A stretch of 64,000 bases of DNA. Origin: Clostridium beijerinckii (GTDB lineage: Bacteria; Bacillota; Clostridia; Clostridiales; Clostridiaceae). The DNA lies in NCBI RefSeq assembly GCF_036699995.1, contig NZ_CP144906.1, positions 142,501 to 206,500 of the forward strand, given 5' to 3'. How positions within the stretch are numbered: the first letter of the stretch is position 1; each line of letters begins with the position of its first letter. The notes below the pieces were generated by a model. The model did not search any database. It was given only the letters and a program-made list of their open reading frames with translations, and was not told the origin of the DNA. Shown here in pieces: positions 1 through 9,598 of this stretch. A program made the translations under genes and the position numbers.

Positions 1-2550
<2,550 letters not shown>

Positions 2551-2621
2551 TATAATCAAGTTGTAATATACATTAAAATTATATGCAATTTTGAAAGAAT
2601 AGTATTTCTTTCAAAAGAAAA

Positions 2622-2738
2622 TCTCGTGATGATGGCATAGAGGTAACACTCCTTCCCATTCCGAACAGGAAAGTTAAGGTCTATTACGCTGATGGTACTG
2701 CATGGGAGACTATGTGGGAGAGTAGGAAGTCGCGAGGT
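2622..2738 (+). rRNA. rrf: 5S ribosomal RNA
   Basis: About 117 nt, 70 nt after the 23S end. It carries the conserved CCATTCCGAAC block and the late GGGAGAGTAGG segment typical of Firmicute 5S rRNA. The terminal stem pairs the 5' TCTCGTG with the 3' CGCGAGG region. Ends are set by this stem and may shift by one to three bases. It would be co-transcribed with the 23S rRNA and the tRNAs that follow. Confidence 0.95.
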
Positions 2739-2743
2739 AAGAT

Positions 2744-2819
<76 letters not shown>

Positions 2820-2823
2820 TAAT

Positions 2824-2898
<75 letters not shown>

Positions 2899-2910
2899 AT
2901 TTATTTAAGA

Positions 2911-2954
2911 TAGCTTATGTATTAACTAAATGGTTGATACATGAGCTATTTTTT
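2911..2954 (+). terminator. Intrinsic terminator of the rRNA/tRNA operon
   Basis: A 16-bp arm at 2911-2926 pairs, with a few G-U pairs, with 2933-2948, leaving a short loop. A T-run follows from 2949. It sits 12 nt after tRNA-Cys, where the rrn transcript should end. Confidence 0.85.
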
Positions 2955-2955
2955 A

Positions 2956-3206
2956 TTGTTTAGGAACCGCCCATGAAGGCAAAGCCTTCACAAAGTATAA
3001 TGAAAATTAAGTGGTTTCTGTTAACAAATGGATAACCTTGTCAATAATATAGAAAGGTGAGGAAGTAAGCCGTTGTACTTTCTGGTAGCAAGAACTCCTT
3101 TTAGGAAACTGGCTACGGTAATTTTGAGCACAAAGTATTGTGTCTAGAGCACGTGTAGGAAATTTTTTTTTGATAAGTAATTACTGTTGAACTCACTGAA
3201 TTTATT
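2956..3206 (+). ncRNA. Candidate bridge RNA region of the IS110 element
   Basis: There is no gene between the rrn terminator and the recombinase. The segment can form several small hairpins: TGAAGGC-AAA-GCCTTCA (2974-2990), GTAGC/GCTAC arms around 3082-3116 enclosing TCC-TTTT-AGGA, and CACAA-AGTA-TTGTG (3129-3142), followed by a run of nine T near 3162. Known: IS110-group elements encode a bridge RNA in this position that pairs with target and donor DNA. Inferred: this segment encodes such an RNA. I could not identify the guide loops. Confidence 0.4.
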
Positions 3207-3221
3207 ATGGAGAAGGTAGGA

Positions 3222-4166
3222 ATGGAAGCAATAATTGAAAGGTGTGCAGGTATAGATGTGCACGAAAGAACAGTAGTAGTATGTGTTTTAAAGGGTGATT
3301 TAAAGAAAAAACCGGAAAAGGAAATAGAGACATTTAATACTACGACTACAGATTTGTTAAAACTTTTAGATTGGATTGAAGAAAGAGGCTGTACGCAAGT
3401 AGCAATGGAAAGCACAGGCGTATACTGGAAGCCTGTCTGGAATGTATTAGAATCAGGTGATTTTGAAATTATACTTGCAAATGCTAGACATATAAAGAAT
3501 CTTCCAGGAAGAAAGACCGACGTGAAAGACGCAGAATGGATAGCTCAATTATTGAGAAGTGGATTAATTAATAAGAGTTTTGTACCAGATGCACATATAA
3601 GAGATCTTAGAGATATAACAAGATATAGGAAGAAAATACTATACGAACTTAATAGAGAGAAGAATAGGATTCATAAAATTCTAGAGGATTGTAATATAAA
3701 GATTTCAAGTTATATTTCAGATATATTTGGAGATACAGGACGAAAAATATTAAATAAAATCATTAATCAAGAAGAAATTAGAATGACAGACTTAATTGAG
3801 ATATCAAATGGTAGAGGTAAAGCAAGTATAAGAAAGAAACTAGGAGAAATAAAAGAGGCTGTAAACGGAAAAATAAGAAACCATCATTTGACAATGATAA
3901 AATACAGCTATGATCACATTAGGTTTTTAGAAGAACAAGTAGTCCATATAGAAAAAGAAATAGGTGAATATATAGAGCCATATTTTGAAGAAGTAGAGAT
4001 AATAGATACTATACCAGGTATAAACAAGAATGCAGCATCAGTAATAATAGCAGAGATTGGAACTGATATGAGTTATTTCCCAACAGATAAGCATCTAACA
4101 TCATGGGCAGGCCTAAGTCCTGGAAATTGTGAAAGCGCAGGTAAAAAAAAAGAAGTAAAACAATGA
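3222..4166 (+). CDS. IS110-family recombinase, N-terminal part (frame 1)
   Basis: RuvC-like DEDD recombinase domain plus the first part of the Tnp_20 domain. The acidic residues lie in AGIDVHE, MESTGVYW and TDVKDAEW, and Tnp_20 begins at IDTIPGINKNAA. The start at 3222 is preferred over 3207 because GAAGGTAGG sits just before it. The frame stops at 4166, right after ESAGKKK, where the family normally continues into its conserved C-terminal block. That block follows in the -1 frame, overlapping by ATGA. Reading -1 at the nine-A run 4143-4151 gives one protein of about 413 residues, a usual length. It is either a programmed slip or a one-base loss. Confidence 0.85.
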   Translation: MEAIIERCAGIDVHERTVVVCVLKGDLKKKPEKEIETFNTTTTDLLKLLDWIEERGCTQVAMESTGVYWKPVWNVLESGDFEIILANARHIKNLPGRKTDVKDAEWIAQLLRSGLINKSFVPDAHIRDLRDITRYRKKILYELNREKNRIHKILEDCNIKISSYISDIFGDTGRKILNKIINQEEIRMTDLIEISNGRGKASIRKKLGEIKEAVNGKIRNHHLTMIKYSYDHIRFLEEQVVHIEKEIGEYIEPYFEEVEIIDTIPGINKNAASVIIAEIGTDMSYFPTDKHLTSWAGLSPGNCESAGKKKEVKQ

Positions 4167-4462
4167 ATGGAGATAAAGCATTAAAAAGTGTAATGTGTGA
4201 ATGTGCTTGGGCAGCAAGCATGAGTAAGGATACTAGATTATCAATATGCTATAAGCGATGGGTGAAAAGAATGGGAAAGAAAAAAGCCACAATAGCATTA
4301 GCAAGTTTAATGTTAAGAATATGCTATCAATTGTTAAAGGAAAGAAAAAACTATATAGAATATGGTACTATTTATTTAGATAAACTTAGAGAAAAAAGAG
4401 AAGAAAGTATGATAAAAATTCTAAAGTCAAAAGGCTATAATATAGAAAAAATCAATAAGTAA
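4163..4462 (+). CDS. IS110-family recombinase, C-terminal part (frame 2)
   Basis: This 99-codon frame carries the rest of the Tnp_20 domain, including NGDKALKSVMCECAWAAS and RMGKKKATIALASLMLRICY, both typical of IS110 recombinases. Its ATG overlaps the stop of the preceding frame (ATGA), but the frame is open upstream into the nine-A run. It therefore looks like the natural continuation of the same protein rather than an independent gene. No strong ribosome binding site precedes the ATG. Alone it lacks the DEDD catalytic domain and should not be active. Confidence 0.8.
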   Translation: MNGDKALKSVMCECAWAASMSKDTRLSICYKRWVKRMGKKKATIALASLMLRICYQLLKERKNYIEYGTIYLDKLREKREESMIKILKSKGYNIEKINK

Positions 4463-4492
4463 AAGAAACAAATAATTTAATATAAGGCTTGG

Positions 4493-4518
4493 ACTAGCCT
4501 AAAATAGGCTAGTTTAGT
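4493..4518 (+). terminator. Hairpin after the IS110 recombinase
   Basis: Perfect 9-bp stem ACTAGCCTA/TAGGCTAGT with an AAA loop, followed by TTAGTTT. It lies 30 nt past the recombinase stop. It probably ends that transcript, or is part of the right end of the element. Confidence 0.6.
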
Positions 4519-4563
4519 TTCCTATTGTCAAATTTAGAGAAAGTGCTGTGAATTTAATTTTCG

Positions 4564-4698
4564 TAGGAAAGTATAGAATTTTTTGATTTTGAAAGTGAGT
4601 GATATCAATGGTTATAAGGATATTGGCCTGTAAAAAATGGTATCAAGAAAGAGCGTGGCGCAGCCACTTTTGTTCTTGTATAGGAAATTATAGAATTT
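4564..4698 (+). repeat. Short segment bracketed by near-identical 18-bp repeats
   Basis: TAGGAAAGTATAGAATTT at 4564-4581 and TAGGAAATTATAGAATTT at 4681-4698 match at 17 of 18 positions in the same orientation, 117 bp apart. The second copy contains the inverted repeat GAAATT-ATAG-AATTTC. The segment between holds the first copy of a 26-bp repeat found again at 6290. No gene is visible. It may be a remnant of a small mobile unit. Confidence 0.6.
4651..4676 (+). repeat. 26-bp direct repeat, copy 1
   Basis: An exact 26-bp match to 6290-6315. Its core GTGGC-GCA-GCCAC is a small hairpin followed by TTTTGTTCT. It is GC-richer than its surroundings. The two copies lie on either side of the IS91-like transposase remnant. 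Confidence 0.85.
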
Positions 4699-4741
4699 CG
4701 AAGAGTCTAAAGCTAGATGGAATCTAGCTTTAGACTCTTCG
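4699..4741. repeat. Perfect 20-bp inverted repeat with 3-nt loop
   Basis: The arms 4699-4718 and 4722-4741 are fully complementary (outer ends CGAAGAGTCT and AGACTCTTCG) with loop GGA. There is no T-run after it, so a simple terminator is unlikely. It ends 39 bp before the start of the IS91-like transposase. It may be a functional end of that rolling-circle element, but this is inference. Confidence 0.85.
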
Positions 4742-4780
4742 GTATGTTAAGATGTAACTATAAAATTAAGAGGTATACAG

Positions 4781-6011
4781 ATGAAAAAAGGGAAGATGAA
4801 TAAGATATTAGAAGACCATTGGCATAGCTTTGTAAAATTGTATGGTAAAAAAAATTAGACCTAATGTAAAGGCTGAAGTTGATAAAGTTTTAAGATGTAA
4901 GGATACTAAGTATGGTTACATTGAGTTGAAGTGTAAAAAGTGTAATTAAATCAAGAAGATAGGGTTTACTTGTAAGAGTAGATTTTGCACATCTTGCGGC
5001 AAAGTTTATGTTGATAACTGGATTGATAGTATGTTATTAAAACTAATAAACGTTAGACATAGACATATTGTATTCACTATGCCAGAAGAATTAAGGATAT
5101 ACTTCGGCAAAAACAGAAACAAATTAAAAATACTTCCGCAATGCGCAGCAAAAGCTGTTACGACTTGGATGAGAGATTTAAATAAAAGTGAGGAATTTAC
5201 TCCAGGAATAGTAACTGTGATACATACATTTGGCCGTGATTTAAAGTGGAATCCACATGTACACATGATGGTTACAGAGGGCGGAACAGGAAATAATACT
5301 GAGTGGAGACATATAAGACATATATCATATTTATCACTGGGAAAGCGATGGCAAAAATTATTGCTGGATCATTTAGAAGAATTAGTAGGAAAGAAAAGCG
5401 AAGCTAAAAAGCTGAAGAATAAATTATATAGAGATAAGGATAAAGGATTTTATGTACACGCAAAAACACAAATAAAATCAGCTAAAATAGCGGCAAAGTA
5501 TATTGGAAGATATGTTGGACGACCTGCGATAGCAGAATCTAGAATTATAAAGTATGATGGCAGAAATATCACATTTAAATATACTAGACATGAAGATAAT
5601 AAAACCATAATAGAAACTTTAAATGCGCATGAGTTTATAAAGAAAGTCATAATACATATTCCAGAAAAGCATTTTAAGATGATCAGATACTTTGGTATTT
5701 ATTCTAGGAGAAGTAAGAAGAAAGACAATTTTATAAAAATGTTGGATGATAAAATGATAAAACTACGAAAAGCAATATCTAAATGGGAATATAGAATACT
5801 GGCTTCATTTGGAATTAACCCTTGTAAGTGCCCCAGATGTGGGGAGTTAATGAAATTTAATGACATAGTTTATGGGGATAACGGTTCTATGAGGGAATAT
5901 TTTAAAAAGAAGATTATTAGTGAAGGGAAAGAAAATTTAGAAAAAACTATTGAATTATATGCAATTACAAAAGGTCTTATATATGGTAGAATAAATCCGA
6001 CAACAACGTAG
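4781..6011 (+). pseudogene. IS91-like (Y2-type, zinc-binding) transposase, broken
   Basis: Remnant of a rolling-circle transposase of the IS91/IS801 type. The N-terminus reads MNKILEDHWHSFVKLYG, then a run of eight A near 4846-4853 shifts the frame; seven A would restore it. A TAA stop at about 4944-4946 follows CKKCN, inside the zinc-binding domain, which continues with CKSRFCTSCG. From 5031 the frame is open for 326 codons: HRHIVFTMPEELR, HTFGRDLKWNPHVHMMVTEG (the HxH metal motif of HUH enzymes), YIGRYVGRPAIAESRI (catalytic tyrosine region), and a C-terminal CKCPRCGELM knuckle. Two lesions in the N-terminal part make it inactive unless supplied in trans. Confidence 0.85.
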
Positions 6012-6027
6012 TTGGAGGGCAGAAAAA

Positions 6028-6222
6028 TTGAACGAAGAGATACTATATATTTGTATGGAATGTAAAACTGAAGAAAATATACCTAAGGAGGTTGTAGAAT
6101 ACTTTGATGAAATGGATCAAAGTAACATAAATGAACCACCTTGTTTTTCATGCGAAAAATGCGGCGGAGTCATGAGACCTCAAAAATATAGTGGTATACA
6201 CGGAAAAGAATATAAATTATAG
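6028..6222 (+). CDS. Small zinc-knuckle protein downstream of the transposase remnant
   Basis: A 64-residue acidic protein with two cysteine pairs, ICMECKTE near the N-terminus and CFSCEKCGG near residues 39-45, suggesting a zinc ribbon. A TTG start at 6028 follows GGAGGG at good spacing. It begins 16 nt after the transposase frame ends and is followed by its own terminator. It lies between the 26-bp repeats, so it probably travels with the IS91-like element. I do not recognise a named family and assign no function. Confidence 0.6.
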   Translation: MNEEILYICMECKTEENIPKEVVEYFDEMDQSNINEPPCFSCEKCGGVMRPQKYSGIHGKEYKL

Positions 6223-6226
6223 AATT

Positions 6227-6262
6227 AAAACCATAGAGAAAAGTAAATCTCTATGGTTTTGA
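6227..6262 (+). terminator. Intrinsic terminator of the IS91-like unit
   Basis: Perfect 12-bp stem AAAACCATAGAG/CTCTATGGTTTT (6227-6238 and 6249-6260) with a 10-nt loop. It lies 5 nt after the small zinc-knuckle gene. Confidence 0.8.
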
Positions 6263-6289
6263 TTTATATTTTAATATATTTCTCCGAAG

Positions 6290-6315
6290 GAGCGTGGCGC
6301 AGCCACTTTTGTTCT
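6290..6315 (+). repeat. 26-bp direct repeat, copy 2
   Basis: Identical over 26 bp to 4651-4676, including the GTGGC-GCA-GCCAC hairpin core. It lies 28 bp past the terminator of the IS91-like unit. Sequence after the repeat differs from that after copy 1. Confidence 0.85.
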
Positions 6316-6423
6316 GTATATAATAAGTTTTATGGAAATCTATAACTTAAAATTAAATTAGTTATATAGAAATACTATAGTTAGTGAGCTACTAATAGAG
6401 TGAATTAATGAATCATATATCAC

Positions 6424-6720
6424 ATGGCATGTGTTGCGGTGATTGAGTTTTTATATTTAATAGGATTGTATTGGGTAAATTCATTTATTATAATCACAAA
6501 TGTCAGCCATTATTATAACCATATATTAAATAAATTTTTAAATTACTTTTTAAATTACTTTTTAAAGTTTATTGAAAAAGGTTTCAAAGAGTGTTATACT
6601 AAATTTAAGGAAAATAAATATTGGGTACCTATTTTTCTAAAAGCTAATAGACATGCATGCATCATTAGATTATTAATAGAAGGTATATTTATTGATATGA
6701 TAAATATGAATAAAAACTAG
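6424..6720 (+). CDS. Doubtful 98-codon ORF
   Basis: Open frame of 98 codons with a hydrophobic N-terminal stretch and a tandem repeat (FLNYFLNYFLKF) caused by duplicated AT-rich DNA. No ribosome binding site precedes its ATG, and I recognise no family. It lies in the degraded accessory region. It may be a fragment of an older mobile gene or a chance frame. Confidence 0.2.
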   Translation: MACVAVIEFLYLIGLYWVNSFIIITNVSHYYNHILNKFLNYFLNYFLKFIEKGFKECYTKFKENKYWVPIFLKANRHACIIRLLIEGIFIDMINMNKN

Positions 6721-6937
6721 TACAGCATTATTTAGAGAATGTAAGAGAAAATTAGCATTGCTAGTTATTCTTACCGAAATTTCATGGAAGTCAAATTATA
6801 AATATACTGGGCAATTAATGTATCTTTTGTAAACGATAAAAATAGTCTTCCGAACGAAGAAATTTTAGGAATATTATAAACGCACTAGGAATATACGAAT
6901 TTAAATCAAATGAAATAAAAAATGGGAGATGATTTTA
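6721..6937. other. Non-coding AT-rich stretch upstream of the sugar transporter
   Basis: No convincing gene is visible. An imperfect hairpin lies around 6738-6774 (GTAAGA paired with TCTTAC, inner TAGC-ATT-GCTA). The promoter of the transporter should lie here, but I see no clear -35/-10 pair. Confidence 0.5.
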
Positions 6938-8335
6938 ATGAAAATAAAAATTAGTAACTCTGTAATATATATTTTCGCTGCACTTAGTGGGCTTTTGTTT
7001 GGTTATGATACTGGAGTTATTTCAGGAGCTATTTTATTTATTCAAGAACAAATGCACCTTGATTCATGGCAGCAAGGATGGGTTGTAAGTTCTGTATTAT
7101 TAGGAGCTATTCTTGGGGCTGCGATCATTGGTCCTATGTCTGATAAATATGGCCGTATAAAGCTAATTCTTACATCGGCTGTTATCTTCTTTGTCGGCGC
7201 ACTTGGATCAGCATTTGCTCCAGAAATTTGGTCATTAATTATATTTAGAATCATTCTTGGTGTCGCAGTTGGTGCGTCTTCAGCTCTAATTCCAACTTAT
7301 TTAGCTGAATTATCACCATCTGAAAAACGTGGAACCATATCAAGTTTGTTTCAGCTAATGGTTATGAGCGGAATTCTATTGGCTTATATTACAAATTATG
7401 CATTTTCAGATTTATATACTGGTTGGCGAGTGATGTTAGGGTTCGCAGCTATTCCAGCAGCAGTTCTTTTAATAGGCGCACTTGTGTTACCAGAAAGTCC
7501 TAGATTTTTAGTAAAAGATGGACGAGTAGACGAAGCAAGAAGTATACTAGAACATATGAATAAACATGATAAAAGCGCTGTTAATTATGAATTAGCTCAA
7601 ATAAAAAAACAAGCTGAGATTAAAAGTGGTGGAGTTAAAGAACTATTTAGCGAATTTGTACGCCCTGCATTAATCATAGGCTTTGGTCTAGCTATTTTTC
7701 AACAAATTATGGGATGCAATACAGTTCTTTATTATGCACCAACTATATTTACAGATGTCGGATTTGGTGTACAAGCAGCTTTACTTGCCCATATTGGAAT
7801 TGGAGTCTTTAATATAATAATTACTGCTATAGCTGTAGCCATTATGGATAAGATTGACCGTAAAAAAATGCTTATTTATGGAGCTATTGGAATGGGAGTT
7901 TCGCTAATGATTATGAGCATCTCAATGAAATTTTCTAATGGTTCATCTGTTGCTTCGATTATATGTGTTATCGCATTAACTATCTACATTGCTTTTTTCT
8001 CAGCTACTTGGGGACCTGTAATGTGGGTTATGGTAGGAGAAGTATTTCCACTAAATATTCGTGGATTAGGTAATTCATTTAGTAGTGTAATTAATTGGAG
8101 TGCTAATATGATGGTATCATTGACATTTCCAGCATTATTGAATTACTTTGGTACAGGTAGTTTATTTATAGGTTATGGTATAATCTGTTTTGCGGCAATT
8201 TGGTTTGTTCAATTTAAAGTATTTGAAACTCGTAATCGTTCACTTGAAGATATAGAAGCTGAACTTAGATCATATAAAGGAGTAGAAAAACTCCAAAAGG
8301 ATATCTGCACACAAGATGCTACAACTAAGGCTTAG
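6938..8335 (+). CDS. Sugar porter (MFS) family transporter
   Basis: A 465-residue membrane protein of the major facilitator sugar porter family (XylE/AraE type), which imports a monosaccharide, usually with a proton. It has about 12 predicted membrane helices. Family motifs: GYDTGVISGA in helix 1, DKYGR near residue 68, PESPRFLV near 184 at the end of helix 6, QQIMGCN near 254, and GPVMWVMVGEVFP near 357. The start is ATG 6938, because GGGAG at 6924-6928 abuts an earlier ATG at 6929 and is well spaced only for 6938. It is a single gene closed by a bidirectional terminator. The sugar cannot be read from the sequence. Confidence 0.9.
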   Translation: MKIKISNSVIYIFAALSGLLFGYDTGVISGAILFIQEQMHLDSWQQGWVVSSVLLGAILGAAIIGPMSDKYGRIKLILTSAVIFFVGALGSAFAPEIWSLIIFRIILGVAVGASSALIPTYLAELSPSEKRGTISSLFQLMVMSGILLAYITNYAFSDLYTGWRVMLGFAAIPAAVLLIGALVLPESPRFLVKDGRVDEARSILEHMNKHDKSAVNYELAQIKKQAEIKSGGVKELFSEFVRPALIIGFGLAIFQQIMGCNTVLYYAPTIFTDVGFGVQAALLAHIGIGVFNIIITAIAVAIMDKIDRKKMLIYGAIGMGVSLMIMSISMKFSNGSSVASIICVIALTIYIAFFSATWGPVMWVMVGEVFPLNIRGLGNSFSSVINWSANMMVSLTFPALLNYFGTGSLFIGYGIICFAAIWFVQFKVFETRNRSLEDIEAELRSYKGVEKLQKDICTQDATTKA

Positions 8336-8362
8336 GTGATAAGAGTAGTTATAAGATGCTAT

Positions 8363-8395
8363 AAAAAAGATATGTTAATTAAACATATCTTTTTT
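8363..8395. terminator. Bidirectional terminator between the transporter and corA
   Basis: Arms AAAAAAGATATGTT (8363-8376) and AACATATCTTTTTT (8382-8395) are fully complementary, with A/T tracts on both sides so it can work on both strands. It overlaps the stop codon of the converging corA gene. Confidence 0.85.
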
Positions 8396-9322
8396 ATATA
8401 ATATAAAGGCAACAAGTCCGCAAATGCCAACAGTTACGCCCATAACGATAGAGAATGCATGTGGATTATCTGCAGATAATGGTAATGCTATATTCATACC
8501 AAATATTCCACCTATTATGGTCGGTATTGCCATAAGAATTGTAACTGATGCAAGTACTTTCATAACAATATTTAAATTATTAGATATTACAGAAGCAAAA
8601 AAATCCATTGTACTAGCTAATATATTACTATAGATTTCAGTCATTTCTATAGCTTGTTTATTTTCTATAATTACATCTTCTAAAACATCTTTATCTTCTT
8701 CATATTTTTGCATAAGCTCTAATTTCAGCATTTTCTCTAAAGTAATTTCATTAGCCTTTAGTGAAGTTGAAAAATAAACAAGTGATTTTTCCAGAGAATG
8801 TAATTGTATAAGCTCTCTATTTTTCATAGATTTATGAAGCCTTTTTTCAATCATTAAACTTTTTTTATCTATTTGACGCAAATAAAGTAAATAGTATGTT
8901 GATATTCTATTTAGTATTTGTAATGTAAATCTTGATTTTTTAAATGTATAAAAAGATTTAATTTTGTTATTAGCAAAATCCGTTAGGATTTTACTTTTTT
9001 TTAAGCATACAGTTATCAATTGTTTATTAGTATGTATTATTGATAATGGGTATGTATCATAAGTAAGAGAGTTATCTTCCATTTCGGTAAACGGTATATC
9101 CACTATTATTAATAATGAATCCTCTTCAATATCAATACGTGAGGTTTCTTCATCATCTAGGGCTGCTTTTAAGAATTCCAAAGGGACACCTGTTTTCTTT
9201 GATATTAATATTAGTTCTTCAGCAGATGGCGCAATAAGATTTATCCAAGCACCATTTTCTATCGTATCTATTAATTTTAGGGAAGGATCAAATTCACTTT
9301 CGCTTTTATAGATTTGAATCAA
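8375..9322 (-). CDS. corA: CorA family magnesium/divalent cation transporter
   Basis: A 315-residue CorA-type channel for Mg2+ or related divalent cations, working as a membrane pentamer. It has a long cytoplasmic N-terminal domain with a helical stalk and two C-terminal membrane helices. The signature GMN sits at the end of the first helix (GGIFGMN), and the second helix ends in YKKDMFN. The start is TTG 9322, preceded by AGGAGGTG at 7-8 nt spacing. The frame is open further upstream to 9391 but has no ribosome site there. It converges with the sugar transporter. Substrate is by family only. Confidence 0.88.
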   Translation of the reverse strand: MIQIYKSESEFDPSLKLIDTIENGAWINLIAPSAEELILISKKTGVPLEFLKAALDDEETSRIDIEEDSLLIIVDIPFTEMEDNSLTYDTYPLSIIHTNKQLITVCLKKSKILTDFANNKIKSFYTFKKSRFTLQILNRISTYYLLYLRQIDKKSLMIEKRLHKSMKNRELIQLHSLEKSLVYFSTSLKANEITLEKMLKLELMQKYEEDKDVLEDVIIENKQAIEMTEIYSNILASTMDFFASVISNNLNIVMKVLASVTILMAIPTIIGGIFGMNIALPLSADNPHAFSIVMGVTVGICGLVAFILYKKDMFN

Positions 9323-9495
9323 TTTATAACACCTCCTAAGCAGTACAACTAATATTATACTATTATAAGATGGTTTGTAAACACATAGCATTTCTTGTAA
9401 TATACTATTATTTTATTATTCTGTAAGTTTAATGTGAAAATACATCAAAGGATTTTACGTTTGATTTTTTATTATGCCAGAATCTATGAAGTGAA

Positions 9496-9583
9496 ATATG
9501 GTACCTTAAAATATAAATCGATATAATATATGGAGTTTATTATTATCAAAAGCATATATTATATTATTTTTAAGATACCATAT
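9496..9583 (-). terminator. Long imperfect palindrome downstream of the M20 gene
   Basis: ATATGGTA (9496-9503) pairs with TACCATAT (9576-9583), and further AT-rich pairing continues inward. It lies just after the stop of the leftward M20 gene, where a terminator is expected. It is not a compact GC-rich stem, so this call is moderate. Confidence 0.45.
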
Positions 9584-9598
9584 CTTAAATTTTTTTTA

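Larger units (their letters stand above)
2956..4530 (+). mobile_element. IS110-family insertion sequence (ends approximate)
   Basis: The element comprises a long non-coding left segment of about 250 bp, a DEDD/Tnp_20 recombinase read in two frames (3222-4462), and a short right segment with a terminator. IS110 elements lack terminal inverted repeats and usually make no target duplication, so the exact ends cannot be read here; the left limit is placed after the rrn terminator and the right limit just past the hairpin at 4493-4513. A long left and short right non-coding end fits the IS110 group rather than the IS1111 group. It inserted directly downstream of an rRNA operon. Confidence 0.7.

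Noticed and set aside
4163..4462. The second IS110 frame as an independent small gene
   Set aside because: It lacks a catalytic domain and ribosome site, and its conserved block begins upstream of its ATG in the A-run frame.
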